Shown: piece after piece, positions 43,985 through 54,749 of the stretch
Layout: each line of letters starts with the position of its first letter
Position numbering within the stretch: the stretch's first letter is position 1
NCBI GenBank assembly: GCA_009667805.1
Contig: CM019063.1
Location: 352,370,942 to 352,434,941 of the forward strand
Source of the DNA: Leptobrachium leishanense
Taxonomy: Eukaryota; Chordata; Amphibia; Anura; Megophryidae
DNA: 64,000 nucleotides
Direction of reading: 5' to 3'
The notes under the pieces: model-generated
The model's input: only the letters and a program-made list of their open reading frames with translations
Told to the model about the DNA's origin: nothing
The model's database searches: none
Translations under genes and position numbers: made by a program

Positions 43985-44275
43985 TAGTGCTGCTGCTCGT
44001 TCTCAGGAACCTTTACAAACCTCTTTTTTCCTCACTATTAGTTTACAGGGTAATCCAGACGTGGACCCCTTGCTTGATGTGCCTAGAGGGGTGTCAGCTA
44101 AACCCTCCTGATGAGGCCTAACAAGGCCGAAATGATCGTCGGGGGTTGCTGCACCTCTCATGCAGGGATGACGTCCTTGGCAATCAGTACTGGCCACCCT
44201 TTTGGCGTGAGAGCAGGCTGATTTGCATATGGAGCATTCGTCCCTGTAATGGCACAAGCAAGCTAAAACTGTGTG
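43985..44275 (+). repeat. Hammerhead-bearing repeat, copy 1
   Basis: 44063-44265 matches 45386-45590 at about 90 percent, including 'cttgcttgatgtgcctagagg', the ribozyme and 'ggcaatcagtactggccaccc ... gcaggctgatttgcatatgg'. The block at 43985-44040 (gtgctgctgctcgttctcagg ... cctcactatta) recurs after copy 2 at 45633-45688, so the two copies are permuted parts of one unit. Confidence 0.8.
44086..44159 (+). ncRNA. Type I hammerhead ribozyme, copy 1
   Basis: Core boxes are CTGATGA (44108-44114) and GAAA (44129-44132). Helix II is GGCCT/AGGCC with loop AACA (44115-44128). Helix III is minimal: A44132-T44139 and T44133-G44138 closing GATC. The cleavage triplet GTC ends at 44140. Helix I is AACCCTC (44101-44107) with GGGGGTT (44141-44147), extended by CAGC/GCTG and GGTG/CACC past small bulges. 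All conserved core bases are present. A helix III of two pairs is known in ribozymes of retroelements, which often work as dimers. The element family is not identified. Confidence 0.82.
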
Positions 44276-44699
44276 AGACTGTGTGAGTCAGTCTGGCTGC
44301 ACTGCCGCAGGCACCACCACCGCACCACTGCAGAGTCGTGACAGTCACTGTCTGCTGAGGCAGAGGTCACAAACATCCCGGGTCCCAGTCACAATCATTT
44401 GGCATCGCCATCAGCACGCCACTGGATCAGGTAATTCTGTTCAAAAACATCAAATTATGCTCCGGTCGCTTACTACACTAACAAACACTTTCTCTTTCCA
44501 ATCTGATTCTGTCTGGGGCAGGCAGTCTCAATATGGATTAAAGGCCCCATGGCACCCTGGCTGCCTTACTGGGGGCCGTGGGGCCCTTCCAATATGGCAG
44601 GCACTGGCAGCCTGGCCTGCATTACCGTGGGGGCTGGGGGCCCTTCCAATATGGCAGCCAGGCCTGCGTTACCATGGGGCCCAGGCCCTTGAGTACTGT

Positions 44700-45270
44700 G
44701 GGGGGCCCTTGGAGCTGGGGGCACTATATACCCATGAGTGCTGGGGGCACTATATACCCATGTGAGCTGCAGGCATTATATACCCATGTGAGCTGGAGGC
44801 ACTATATACCCTGAGAGCTGTGGGCATTATATACCCATGTGAGCTAGGGGCACTATATACCCTGAGAGCTGGGGGCACTATATACCCATGAGAGCCGGGG
44901 GCAATATAAACCCATATGAGCTGGGGGCACTATATACCCATGAGAGCTGGGGGCACTATATACCCATTAGAGCTGGGGGCACTATATACCCTGAGAGCTG
45001 GGGGCACTATATACCAATGAGAGCTGAGGACAATATATACCCATATGAGCTGGGGCACTATATACCCATGGGAGCTGGGGGCACTATATACCCATGAGAG
45101 CTGGGGGCGCTATATACCCATGTGAGCTGGGGTAATATATATCCATGAGAGCTGGGGGCGCTATATACTCATGAGAGCTGGGGGCAATAAATACCCGTGT
45201 GAGCTGGGGCAATATATACCCATGTGAGCTGGGGGCAATATATATCCATGTGAGCTGGGGGCAATACTAT
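44700..45270 (+). repeat. Minisatellite, about 24-28 bp (GAGCTGGGGGCACTATATACCCATGA)n
   Basis: About 22 units, some with 'tgtgagctgggg' or shortened 'ataccctgagagctg' variants. It lies between the two hammerhead copies. Open frames of 60-78 codons arise from the repeat. Confidence 0.95.
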
Positions 45271-45385
45271 CTTTTTTTTATATTGCAGGGGAAAAAAGGT
45301 AACTATATAGATCTTTTTTGGGGGGGGGGCCTTCATGGATTCTTGCACCGGGGCCCTCAGGTTTCTAGTTATGCCACTGCGGTGG

Positions 45386-45688
45386 ACCACTTGCTTGATG
45401 TGCCTAGAGGGGTGTCAGCTATACGCTCCTGACGAGGCCTAACAAGGCTGAAATGATTGTCGGGTTTGCTGCACCTCTCGTGCAGGGATGATGTCCTTGG
45501 CAATCAGTACTGGCCACCCTTTCTGGGTGAGAGCAGGCTGATTTGCATATGGAGCATTCGTCCCTGTAATGGCACAAGCAAGCTAAAACCTTGTGAGACC
45601 TGAGCGGGCACCCACCATAGAGCAGGCCACTAGTGCTGTTGCTCATTCTCAGGACCCTCACAAAGCTCTTTTTTCCTCACTATTAATT
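45386..45688 (+). repeat. Hammerhead-bearing repeat, copy 2
   Basis: Matches copy 1 (see 43985-44275) and continues into the 'gtgctgttgctcattctcagg ... cctcactatta' block at 45633-45688. Confidence 0.8.
45406..45479 (+). ncRNA. Type I hammerhead ribozyme, copy 2
   Basis: Core CTGACGA (45429-45435) and GAAA (45450-45453), with the GTC cleavage triplet ending at 45461. Helix II is GGCCT/AGGCT, with one G-T pair. Helix I is weaker near the core (ACGCTC with GGGTTT, one mismatch), but the outer CAGC/GCTG and GGTG/CACC pairs are retained. The N of CTGANGA is C, which is tolerated. Likely functional or recently so. Confidence 0.75.
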
Positions 45689-46413
45689 TCATTTTTATTC
45701 TATTATATTTCGTTTCCCCTGTATTTATATGAACAAATTCCCCTGTTAGATTTACTGTAAAATGTCCCCAATTTCGTATTTAATTGTGCTTCCCCTGCAA
45801 TGTCTCACATTGACCCTGCCAGTAGCCACTTAGTGCACGCAGCAACAATGTATCAGTTCATGTCGGTAACTGTATTTGTTCATTGAAATGGCATGGCTGC
45901 TATTTTGTCTGTTATATGCTTTGTGCTATTAATAATTTGTCCCCTTTTGTGTACCAAAGTGTGTACCAGTATTAATTGTACAAACGAAACATTTGATTTG
46001 TATCCTTATAAAGTGTACCCCGGCTTGCCTGAAATTGTATAATACAGGAGGCTCCCCAGGAGATCACGAACACTGCTGGCAAGCTGATGCTTTTTAACCC
46101 ACCTGCCCTGCAGCCTCCTTTGCCCCCACCATGGCACTTTTTGGACAGTAGGTCCCCAGGGATGGCCTGGTATGGTCTGAGTTTGAAGAGGAAGCGCAAC
46201 CGGGAAGCCCTCCAGCAGTGTAACGCAAGTCACTTTGAACTTGGGGTGCATAGACCTGGAGGCATATTTGTAGGGTGCAGGCCTCCCTTGTGTGCAGAAT
46301 GTTTGTGTAATCTGTGATTATGCAAGAATGCTATTATCAATCTGTTATCTGTTGCGAGGACTAACATCCCAGCATACCCTTGTCTCAGGAATACACGTAA
46401 AAGATAGAGCTCA
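45689..46413. other. Unclassified stretch before the young gypsy element
   Basis: No gene or clear repeat found. It ends with CTCA (46410-46413), the left duplication of the gypsy element. Confidence 0.6.
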
Positions 46414-47337
46414 TGTTGCAGACCCCGTTCAGAGGGCCAGCAGACAGATGTAAATACCTGTAAAAACAGGAAAGAATGAGGAGACAGACAGATTGGCTGC
46501 TTGTTTCCACAGTATCCTCGTGGTTATCTCTTTATTAAATGCATATTTTCCAAATGCTTTTAAAACAATAACATTTTCATTCTAAATGACCTATTAACAT
46601 GTCATCTTCATTTTCGCAAAATATCTAACTTTCCCTGTGGAAAGTTGTGAATCCGTCTCACAGACTATACATCCTATTATATACAGTGTGCAGCGTGCTA
46701 CAGCTATTCCTTTTCCTTCTGCACATAAGGGGATGTCATATCTGCCAAGACATAGAACAATTCCTTTCTAATAACAAATAATAATGCATCTAAGATTTCT
46801 GCATATTGAGTACATTTAAATGTACATAACTGACTCTGCATCAGGAAATACTGCTTTTACCATTATTATTGCAGAGTACTGGAGCCTTCACCCTCCTAGT
46901 GTTTACATTAAGGATATCTCTTATTGTCTCCCATCTGACTCTCTGCACAGTTAATACAGCTGTATATAACATGGATTCTTTATTTTAAGTGTTTGGGAGT
47001 TACTTCCTGCTTTAGGCTTACCTGTAAAAACAGGAAAGAATGAGGAGACAGACAGATTGGCTGCTTGTTCCACAGTATCCTCGTGGTTATGAGGGTAAGC
47101 AGGAACACATCACCAGTGCCACACCTATAATCTTCCCCCAATCCTTCCTGAACATAAGACCCTGTGTGTCATAATAACAGTCCCCTGCTGCTGCAGCAGA
47201 GAGCTGCATTCTCATAGTGACTTGTTATAGGCACCATATACCACATAGAAAACATAAACACATACCTTTCAATGTCACCACTATACATGACAATTACTTA
47301 CTTTATACAATTGTGCACATACCTCGTATGTGTCACA
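46414..47337 (-). repeat. 3' LTR of the young gypsy element
   Basis: 924 bp, TGTTGCAGACC...GTGTCACA on the plus strand. A 71-73 bp segment (acctgtaaaaacaggaaaga...ctcgtggttat) occurs twice, at 46455-46527 and 47020-47090. Confidence 0.97.
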
Positions 47338-47347
47338 TCCTCCCCGA
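47338..47347 (-). promoter_or_regulatory. Polypurine tract
   Basis: The minus strand reads TCGGGGAGGA immediately before the 3' LTR, the expected primer for plus-strand DNA synthesis. Confidence 0.8.
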
Positions 47348-47432
47348 CAAAATAAAATGGGCACCAGCTACAAAAAAAATATATATACACTCAGGCGCAA
47401 GATTACTATGTCCAGAACACCACTTTCTTAAC

Positions 47433-49259
47433 TTAATATGCTGCCCCTGTGGGAATGCATGGTACCATATTGTATGAGTCGTGAAACGGGTAGTATGAGA
47501 GTGGTGGCATATAATATGGTGTAGCCAATACAGGTAAGTGAGGAAAGGTATATGCTGCTACACTGTAGAGCATAGTCTGTGGTTGTAGCGATGGTTGACC
47601 CAGTGTTTCGTACGTAAACACTTGTCTTGGCTTACTCCCTCTCACTGACCGTCTTGGTTCGATACAGCTTTCTGATGTCAGACTTTCTGCTTCATCAGGC
47701 AGGGCACATTCACTATCACTATCTCCACTGACTTCAGGTGGAAATGTTGAATTCAGGATCAATTCTTCTGGTGATTGAGTCTCGATCAAACTGTGTCTCT
47801 GTTCCTGTGGGACTTGGACTTGATCTCTTTCTCGCACGGTTCTCTCAGGTGATGGTGACGTCATTTCGACAAGAGAGTTCTCATGGTTCAGTTTTGAACC
47901 TTGCCGGTAAGTATGCTGTCTCTTATGCTCTGTCCAACTCTCAGGAATTCTCAACCAGTATCTTTCAGAGCTTTCCTCATCTGAATCGGTGATGTCACTG
48001 TGGTAGGTAGGTTCTCTTGTCTTCTCCCTGTTACCTTGTCTGCTTTGTTTCTGGTTCCCGTGTTTCAGTGGGTGTGATGGTGTCTCCACAGGCAAGTCAT
48101 TCACCAACAGTAATAGGTTTCGGTGCAGGGTTCTAGTTCCACTTTTGTTCCCATTCTCAGGACTCACCACATAAACCGGATTGTCTGCTACTTGCTCTTT
48201 CACCACATAGATGATCTTCTCCCAGTATGATCTTAGTTTCCCTGGGCCTCCTCGCTCTCTCAAATTTCTAACAAGAACTCTGTCTCCAGGCTTCAGAATA
48301 ACACCTTTGACCTTCAAGTCATATTGAGCTTTGCCCCGCGCACTTGATTGCCTACTGTTTTCATTTGCTATTTGATATGCTTCAGCCATCTTTCCAGCCC
48401 AATGATCAGCAAATCCCTTATGAGTTAATCCCTCATCCTCTTCAACGAGCCCAAATATCAAGTCAACAGGAAGGCGAGGGTGGCGTCCAAACAGTAAATA
48501 GAATGGGGAATACCCAGTTGACTCGTGACGTGTACAATTATATGCATGGACGATCTGGGGAAGGTGATCTTTCCAACGTATCTTTTCCTTATCAGCCAAG
48601 GTCCGGAGCATTTGGAGGAGAGTCCGGTTGAATCTCTCAGCTGGGTTACTTTGAGGGTGATACGGAGAGGTCCTCGAATGGCGTACTCCAGCAAGTTCCC
48701 GAAGGTTCCTGAAAAGCTCATTTTCAAATTCCCTGCCCTGGTCATGGTGTAGCTTTCCAGGGTAACCAAACCGAGGGATATAATCATTGAAAAGACGCTC
48801 AGCTGCTGTACGGCCAGACTTGTTTTTAGTAGGATAAGCTTGCGCAAACCTAGTAAAGTGATCTACGACCACTAGTATATACTCATACCCACCCCGGCTT
48901 GGCTCTAAGTGCAGGTAGTCGATGCAAACAAGTTCTAGAGGTGAGCTGGATGTTATACTCCCCATGGGTGCTCGGACATGGGTCGTTGGTTTCTTTTGCT
49001 TAATACAGGGACACTTCTTTGTGATATACTCCTCTACTTCCTTCTTCATATATGGCCAGTAGAATCTTTGTCTCATCAGATGAAGAACCCGTTCTGTGCC
49101 CAGATGTCCCATGTTGTCATGTAAGTGCTCCAAAGAAAGTTGCTTATACTGGGTTGGGAGAACAAGTTGTTTGTTTTGAGCTGTTTGCCTATAGAGACAT
49201 CCATCCTCTATAATTAGTTTGTTCCATTCATACAAAAGTTTCTTGGCCGCTCCAGTCAC
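47433..49259 (-). CDS. pol: Integrase part of gypsy pol
   Basis: A 608-codon frame opening at GTG, so it is not an independent start but the downstream part of pol. The zinc-binding region lies near residues 45-85 ([10 protein letters not shown] ... [10 protein letters not shown]). The catalytic core has Asp114 ([10 protein letters not shown]), Asp173 ([10 protein letters not shown]) and Glu208 ([13 protein letters not shown]). The C-terminal region includes [16 protein letters not shown] and the GPY/F-like part, then a long Ser/Glu-rich tail. No chromodomain is seen, unlike G2. It inserts the DNA copy and makes the 4 bp duplication. The nine-base gap to the RT frame and the indels there separate it from the rest of pol. 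Confidence 0.92.
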   Translation of the reverse strand: MTGAAKKLLYEWNKLIIEDGCLYRQTAQNKQLVLPTQYKQLSLEHLHDNMGHLGTERVLHLMRQRFYWPYMKKEVEEYITKKCPCIKQKKPTTHVRAPMGSITSSSPLELVCIDYLHLEPSRGGYEYILVVVDHFTRFAQAYPTKNKSGRTAAERLFNDYIPRFGYPGKLHHDQGREFENELFRNLRELAGVRHSRTSPYHPQSNPAERFNRTLLQMLRTLADKEKIRWKDHLPQIVHAYNCTRHESTGYSPFYLLFGRHPRLPVDLIFGLVEEDEGLTHKGFADHWAGKMAEAYQIANENSRQSSARGKAQYDLKVKGVILKPGDRVLVRNLRERGGPGKLRSYWEKIIYVVKEQVADNPVYVVSPENGNKSGTRTLHRNLLLLVNDLPVETPSHPLKHGNQKQSRQGNREKTREPTYHSDITDSDEESSERYWLRIPESWTEHKRQHTYRQGSKLNHENSLVEMTSPSPERTVRERDQVQVPQEQRHSLIETQSPEELILNSTFPPEVSGDSDSECALPDEAESLTSESCIEPRRSVRGSKPRQVFTYETLGQPSLQPQTMLYSVAAYTFPHLPVLATPYYMPPLSYYPFHDSYNMVPCIPTGAAY

Positions 49260-49266
49260 GGTTTTC

Positions 49267-52092
49267 TTAGACTTTCATCTGGCACCTTGATTTCCTCTTC
49301 ATCTTCAATATCTTGGCTATCACTGGATCCTCCCGTTGAGCTTTGGAGAGTTCATCTTTATTTATTCTTGGCAACAATGAACCTTGGGATGTTGGGTCAG
49401 TTTCCATAGACGACATACTGAGTGCTGCAACCCAAGCCACATCTTTCTTTTTGGCTGCGCGAGCTCCATCCCAGACTGCTCGCACCACTTCAGATGACAA
49501 TTGCTCAGTGCACTCAGTGGTATACTTTTCGATGTCAAGGGGGATACGCGACAGTGTGTCAGCATCAATATTTATTTTACCAGGCCTATATTTCACATCA
49601 AAGTGGTAGTCGGACAATTCTCCCACCCAGCGATGGCCAACCCCATTCAGCTTCGCAGTGCTCATTATGTAGGTCAGGGGATTGTTGTCTGTGTAAATGG
49701 TAAAATGTGGAGCATAGAACAGGTAGTCTCTGAATTTTTCACACACTGCCCATTTAAGTGCAAGAAACTCAAGTTTACCACTATGTAGGCAGTAATTTCT
49801 TTCGGCCTGGGACAGTGTCCGGGAGCCATACGCAATGACTCTTAATTTTCCATCCTGACTCTGGTAGAGTATAGCCCCAAGGCCCCTTTCAGATGCATCG
49901 GTGTGCAGCGAGAATGGTAAATTGAAGTCTGGATAGGCAAGAATTGGTGGCTTTATCAACATGTCAATCAAGGTTTCAAGAGATTTCTGATGCTCACTTG
50001 TCCACTCCACAGGAGTTCTGGAAGGCATTTGGGGGCCTTTGGTCTTTCTCCTACTGGACTCAACTGGTGCCACCCCAGGCTTTGCTTGTAGGAGCTCATA
50101 CATAGGCTTAGCTACACCTGAAAAATCTTGGATAAACGAGCGATAGTAGCTTAGGAAGCCGAGAAGCCTTCTTACCTCACCGACGGTATGTGGAGTATGA
50201 CTTTTGAGTGACATAACTGCTTGAAGATCTTTGGGATCGATCCGCACACCTTCGGCAGACACAAGACGACCCACGTATCGGACTTCACCTCGGAAGAGCT
50301 CACATTTTTCAGGCCGAAGCTTGACTCCATGATGTTGGAGAGCTTGAAGAACTTTGCGAAGTCCTTCCACGTGTTCCTCAAAAGACTTGGCATAACATAA
50401 CACGTCATCAAGGTACGGTATACAACATTCATCTCTGAGAGAATCTAGCATTTCTTCCATACTGCGCTGGAACGCTGCAGGTGCATTGGACAGGCCGAAG
50501 GGAATTCTTATCCACTCATAAAGTCCCCAGGGAGTTATGAAAGCTGTCATGTGCCTAGAACCTTCGGCTATGAAGCCCTGATGGTAGGCTTTTCCTTGGT
50601 CGAGAATACTGAACCATGCATAACCCCCCAATGTGTCAAGCAAGTCTTGAATTCTTGGCAGAGGGTGCCTATCTGGTACAGTCTTTTTATTGAGGAGGCG
50701 ATAATCTATACACAGGCGAAGTGAGCCATCCTTCTTTCGGACGCAGACCACTGGTGCAGAATAGGGGGACTTGGACTTCACAATCCACCCTTTTGCCAGG
50801 AGATCTTGTATATAATCTTTCACTTCTTGGAATAAAGGTTTAGGTACCGATGAATATGACCGCTGCACTGGTATGTCGTCTTTGAGATTTATTGACATTT
50901 GTAGGCTCGGAATGCAACCCATGTCACTCTTATCTTGAGAAAATGCCACAGACTCTTCATACAGCATTTTTCTTACCACCTGCTGCTGTTCCTCACTCAA
51001 GTGGCTTAGATCTACAGGTGGGTGCCACCGTTTCAAGGTTTCTTCAGTACCTGAGGTAGTCACACCCTCGACCGATACCTTAGACTTCAGTTCTTCTGAT
51101 CGCTCTGCCTCCAGTACTTTTTCAATTGGCTGAATATAACCGAGGATTGTGTTACCAGGCAGTGTTATTTCACATGTGGAGTTGTTACCAATTGGAACAG
51201 AGACATAAGGCCTTTCCTGGTTCTGTACTTCTAGGAGCCCCCCTCCTATATCCAGCTTTTCCAACTGCACATTGTTCTCCTCTGGTTCAAACAGTATGAC
51301 TGGGTCGGGCTGATCCATGTTAGGTGGTATTTTACACTTTACCCACATCACTTGACCTGCTGGAATGACAACGCCACCACTCTTTACCTTCAAACGTCCC
51401 CACTGTTCATTCAGCTCAGGGGTTTGGACACAGCTTACCAGAGTTTGAGCTTTCTCGTTTGACATAGAGATGGCTCCTGATAGTAGAGAGACTAAAGCCT
51501 GCACAAGGCGCTTGGGTTGTCTCTGAATTAATTCTTCCACTACGTTAAACCCAAGTAGTGGCCTTTCAATTGGCAGATGACTTACTAAAAAGGGAACACT
51601 GATAGAGAGGTTAGGGTCATTGTTTCCTTCTAAATTAACAGTAATAACAGCCCAGCCATCGAATGGAATGACATCCCCAGTCACAGAATACACTTCCAGC
51701 TTCCCCATAGTTCCCATAAGTTCAGAAAGAGGTCTCAAGTCCACAGCTGGCAAATATTTATCTTTCCAAGCACGATCAATGATACTGACTTGAGCTCCAG
51801 TGTCAAGCAAAGCACTTACTGCTAGGCCATTGAGGTTGCACTGTGTCAAAGCCTTCCTTCCTATTAGATTGACAATGGCCTCATTCTTTTTCCTAGGGAC
51901 AGAGAAAGTAGAAGTCTGATTAAGCCATTCCTTGTCCTTGGAAGTTTTGAATGTCGTATAATGAAATGGTTTCGTTTTGCTTTTTGTAGGACCAGGTTCA
52001 TCCTCTGATCTGTCATCATTTGTGCCATGGGACAGGGAGGACTTGGTCACTGGTTGCCCCGTTGCAGTGACCGCTTCCCGTTTCCCTGCGGG
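49267..52092 (-). CDS. pol: Protease, reverse transcriptase and RNase H of gypsy pol
   Basis: The pol frame is open from 52092 (just after a TAA at 52093-52095) and overlaps the end of gag by 45 bases in the -1 frame. It has no ATG at its head. Numbering from the GTG at 52050, protease has [13 protein letters not shown] (Asp83). The RT has [49 protein letters not shown] and [10 protein letters not shown] (Asp548, Asp549), and RNase H has [15 protein letters not shown] and [11 protein letters not shown]. It ends at 49267 by a stop created by small indels. Expression is most likely as Gag-Pol by frameshifting. Confidence 0.93.
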   Translation of the reverse strand, partial: PAGKREAVTATGQPVTKSSLSHGTNDDRSEDEPGPTKSKTKPFHYTTFKTSKDKEWLNQTSTFSVPRKKNEAIVNLIGRKALTQCNLNGLAVSALLDTGAQVSIIDRAWKDKYLPAVDLRPLSELMGTMGKLEVYSVTGDVIPFDGWAVITVNLEGNNDPNLSISVPFLVSHLPIERPLLGFNVVEELIQRQPKRLVQALVSLLSGAISMSNEKAQTLVSCVQTPELNEQWGRLKVKSGGVVIPAGQVMWVKCKIPPNMDQPDPVILFEPEENNVQLEKLDIGGGLLEVQNQERPYVSVPIGNNSTCEITLPGNTILGYIQPIEKVLEAERSEELKSKVSVEGVTTSGTEETLKRWHPPVDLSHLSEEQQQVVRKMLYEESVAFSQDKSDMGCIPSLQMSINLKDDIPVQRSYSSVPKPLFQEVKDYIQDLLAKGWIVKSKSPYSAPVVCVRKKDGSLRLCIDYRLLNKKTVPDRHPLPRIQDLLDTLGGYAWFSILDQGKAYHQGFIAEGSRHMTAFITPWGLYEWIRIPFGLSNAPAAFQRSMEEMLDSLRDECCIPYLDDVLCYAKSFEEHVEGLRKVLQALQHHGVKLRPEKCELFRGEVRYVGRLVSAEGVRIDPKDLQAVMSLKSHTPHTVGEVRRLLGFLSYYRSFIQDFSGVAKPMYELLQAKPGVAPVESSRRKTKGPQMPSRTPVEWTSEHQKSLETLIDMLIKPPILAYPDFNLPFSLHTDASERGLGAILYQSQDGKLRVIAYGSRTLSQAERNYCLHSGKLEFLALKWAVCEKFRDYLFYAPHFTIYTDNNPLTYIMSTAKLNGVGHRWVGELSDYHFDVKYRPGKINIDADTLSRIPLDIEKYTTECTEQLSSEVVRAVWDGARAAKKKDVAWVAALSMSSMETDPTSQGSLLPRINKDELSKAQREDPVIAKILKMKRKSRCQMKV

Positions 52093-53492
52093 TTACGTTT
52101 CCGGAGGCATCCCCTGGACAGGTGCCCCTCTTCCCCACACTGAAAACAGTGAGTACAGTTTTGCAGACCAGCTTCCACACACTTTAAACAACCATGACGT
52201 TTAGCCCCTTTCTGTAGAGGTGGTCGACTCATAGTATACTGAAAGGTAGGATCAGGCTGTGTTGGATTTCTCATGGAGTCTACCATACTGCTAAGTGCTT
52301 CGACACGTGCTGTCAGTTGTTTAATTGGATCATCCACATTTTTCTGCTCATGAATTTCTCTCACAGGTTCACTTTCTAGCAGGGTACAACTTGCAATGCT
52401 CTGCTTATTACGTGTTACAGGACCCAGCCTTCGGGCCCTCTCATTCTCATCGCTGGTGATTCTTGTTACATTTCTTAGTATTTCCTCATCTGCGACGTTG
52501 CGGTTGGAAAGCAGGGGTTTTAACTCCCTACGAATGTCTGTATATTTGTGCCCTAAACCCTGGTAGACCGTGTGAAGGTATACATCCTGAATAGTTTCTG
52601 TGCTGTATCTCACTTCAGTGTCAGCCTGTTTTGCAGCAAAGATGATTTTCTGTTTAAGACCCATTACTCGATACAAGAACTGTTGAGGCGTCTCATTCTC
52701 ATTTTGTTTTGCACACATTAATTCCTGGAACAATTCTGTGCTATTTTTGTCTCCTAAATGCGACCGAAGAAACCCTTTGAGTTCCTCAACCGTTATGTCT
52801 TCTTTATTCATCAACATGTCCTTGAAACTGCCTGCTTTTATTATCCGTAGTGTCCCCCTGACTATGTCAGCATCACTGTAATTTTCTTTGATTCCATCTT
52901 CAATTTGTCTGCATACACTTGTGTATGTGATGTCAGATGTGTAATCACAAATTTGTCCTCCTTGTATCTTAAATTCGCGACGCTGGAGGTAGGAGAGGTC
53001 CCTGAGGGAGACAACCTTCTCTGTCAGTAACTGCATGGACCGTTCAGGGTTGTTGCTAAACTGTGCATTATCACTGCTGCGTGTTTGTTGTGATAGTCTG
53101 GTCAAAGGTTGTTGCAACGTCGAATTTTGTGTAGATGCTACACTAGACCCTTTGTCAGCAACAGCTGTAGACGATGCGGTAGGAGCAGTGTCATCATTCT
53201 GTTGATGAACAGGTGTAGACGTAGTTTGAACATGCTCAACAGAGTCAACGATGTCTCTCAAGTTCAACAGTTCAGCCATACCTCTATCCTCTGAGTCTAG
53301 TAAGTCTGCACTGTACATGAACGCATTAATGTATTCAAAGCAGCCTTCTTGGTCTCCAGCATCTAGTTCAGTAATGTTCCCGTCTGGTACCGTAACAATG
53401 CTCTGGGCGATCTGAAATAGTTCACCAGCGGACAAGGTGAGAAGTTTTTTTCTGATGTTCCACACCACGCTCTTCCGTACTTTATCCGCCAT
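52047..53492 (-). CDS. gag: Gag of the young gypsy element
   Basis: The first ATG is at 53492, giving [17 protein letters not shown] and 481 residues. The frame is open a few codons upstream, but from a GTG. The central part holds capsid-like helices ([38 protein letters not shown]). Near the C-terminus is an extra cysteine pair ([15 protein letters not shown]) followed by the CCHC knuckle [14 protein letters not shown] and a basic tail. It forms the virus-like particle and binds the RNA. It is uninterrupted and its TGA sits at 52047-52049. Confidence 0.92.
   Translation of the reverse strand: MADKVRKSVVWNIRKKLLTLSAGELFQIAQSIVTVPDGNITELDAGDQEGCFEYINAFMYSADLLDSEDRGMAELLNLRDIVDSVEHVQTTSTPVHQQNDDTAPTASSTAVADKGSSVASTQNSTLQQPLTRLSQQTRSSDNAQFSNNPERSMQLLTEKVVSLRDLSYLQRREFKIQGGQICDYTSDITYTSVCRQIEDGIKENYSDADIVRGTLRIIKAGSFKDMLMNKEDITVEELKGFLRSHLGDKNSTELFQELMCAKQNENETPQQFLYRVMGLKQKIIFAAKQADTEVRYSTETIQDVYLHTVYQGLGHKYTDIRRELKPLLSNRNVADEEILRNVTRITSDENERARRLGPVTRNKQSIASCTLLESEPVREIHEQKNVDDPIKQLTARVEALSSMVDSMRNPTQPDPTFQYTMSRPPLQKGAKRHGCLKCVEAGLQNCTHCFQCGEEGHLSRGCLRKRNPQGNGKRSLQRGNQ
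52080..52086 (-). promoter_or_regulatory. -1 ribosomal frameshift heptamer GGGAAAC
   Basis: In the gag frame the heptamer is read as G-GGA-AAC, a canonical X-XXY-YYZ slippery site. It falls inside the only window (52048-52092) where gag and the -1 frame pol are both open. A downstream stimulatory fold was not demonstrated. Confidence 0.7.
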
Positions 53493-53614
53493 GATGACCC
53501 TTTTCACGATCCCTCACGTCACCGTCACCAGCCAGCCAGGACGCGCTTCTCACAACCGACTTTTCTGGATCACAGCCGCTGTATCCATACTCTGTTGGTC
53601 CCGAAGATCATAAG

Positions 53615-53632
53615 TTTACGGACGAGCCCCCA
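53615..53632 (-). promoter_or_regulatory. Primer-binding site, tRNA-Pro-like
   Basis: The minus strand, six bases after the 5' LTR, reads TGGGGGCTCGTCCG, matching the 3' end of tRNA-Pro for 14 consecutive positions as in gammaretroviral primer sites. The last four positions do not match. Confidence 0.8.
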
Positions 53633-53638
53633 AGAATC

Positions 53639-54564
53639 TGTTGCAGACCCCGTTCAGAGGGCCAGCAGACAGATGTAAATACCTGTAAAAACAGGAAAGA
53701 ATGAGGAGACAGACAGATTGGCTGCTTGTTTCCACAGTATCCTCGTGGTTATCTCTTTATTAAATGCATATTTTCCAAATGCTTTTAAAACAATAACATT
53801 TTCATTCTAAATGACCTATTAACATGTCATCTTCATTTTCGCAAAATATCTAACTTTCCCTGTGGAAAGTTGTGAATCCGTCTCACAGACTATACATCCT
53901 ATTATATACAGTGTGCAGCGTGCTACAGCTATTCCTTTTCCTTCTGCACATAAGGGGATGTCATATCTGCCAAGACATAGAACAATTCCTTTCTAATAAC
54001 AAATAATAATGCATCTAAGATTTCTGCATATTGAGTACATTTAAATGTACATAACTGACTCTGCATCAGGAAATACTGCTTTTACCATTATTATTGCAGA
54101 GTACCTGGAGCCTTCACCCTCCTAGTGTTTACATTAAGGATATCTCTTATTGTCTCCCATCTGACTCTCTGCACAGTTAATACAGCTGTATATAACATGG
54201 ATTCTTTATTTTAAGTGTTTGGGAGTTACTTCCTGCTTTAGGCTTACCTGTAAAAACAGGAAAGAATGAGGAGACAGACAGATTGGCTGCTTGTTTCCAC
54301 AGTATCCTCGTGGTTATGAGGGTAAGCAGGAACACATCACCAGTGCCACACCTATAATCTTCCCCCAATCCTTCCTGAACATAAGACCCTGTGTGTCATA
54401 ATAACAGTCCCCTGCTGCTGCAGCAGAGAGCTGCATTCTCATAGTGACTTGTTATAGGCACCATATACCACATAGAAAACATAAACACATACCTTTCAAT
54501 GTCACCACTATACATGACAATTACTTACTTTATACAATTGTGCACATACCTCGTATGTGTCACA
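53639..54564 (-). repeat. 5' LTR of the young gypsy element
   Basis: 926 bp, nearly identical to 46414-47337, including the internal 71-73 bp duplication. Confidence 0.97.
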
Positions 54565-54568
54565 CTCA

Positions 54569-54749
54569 GGTACCATCCCCCACGGTGGATCAATGGAGTG
54601 AAGGTCTCTTGCTGTACAGACCAAAAATTGCAAAATAAAAATAAACTCTGGAGTCCAAATGAATTCAAGGGGATTTATTCCAACACCAAGTAACACAGAC
54701 GACATTTCGACCACAACTGGTCTTTGTCAAGTCTAAATTACAATACCAT
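54569..54749 (-). other. 3' terminal part of Penelope-like element 2
   Basis: On the minus strand a hammerhead-like motif (TTGACAA, stem GACC/GGTC, GAAA, then GTC) lies at about 54689-54733. Together with the AATACCAT duplication around the L2 insert, this suggests the segment continues Penelope-like element 2 past the LINE. Confidence 0.45.

Larger units (their letters stand above)
46414..54564 (-). mobile_element. Young, nearly intact Ty3/gypsy element, TSD CTCA
   Basis: LTRs at 46414-47337 and 53639-54564 differ in my reading only by two single-base indels. CTCA lies at 46410-46413 and 54565-54568. On the minus strand it has a 5' LTR, a tRNA-Pro-like primer site, gag, pol in the -1 frame, integrase, a polypurine tract and a 3' LTR. 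No envelope frame is seen. Integrity is high, but the RT and integrase frames are separated by small indels at 49255-49330. Confidence 0.97.

Noticed and set aside
44578..45097. Frames of 69-78 codons (YIPMSAGG-like)
   Set aside because: Produced by the minisatellite between the two ribozymes.
47738..49788. Plus-strand frames inside the young gypsy element
   Set aside because: They are shadows of the minus-strand pol and integrase frames.
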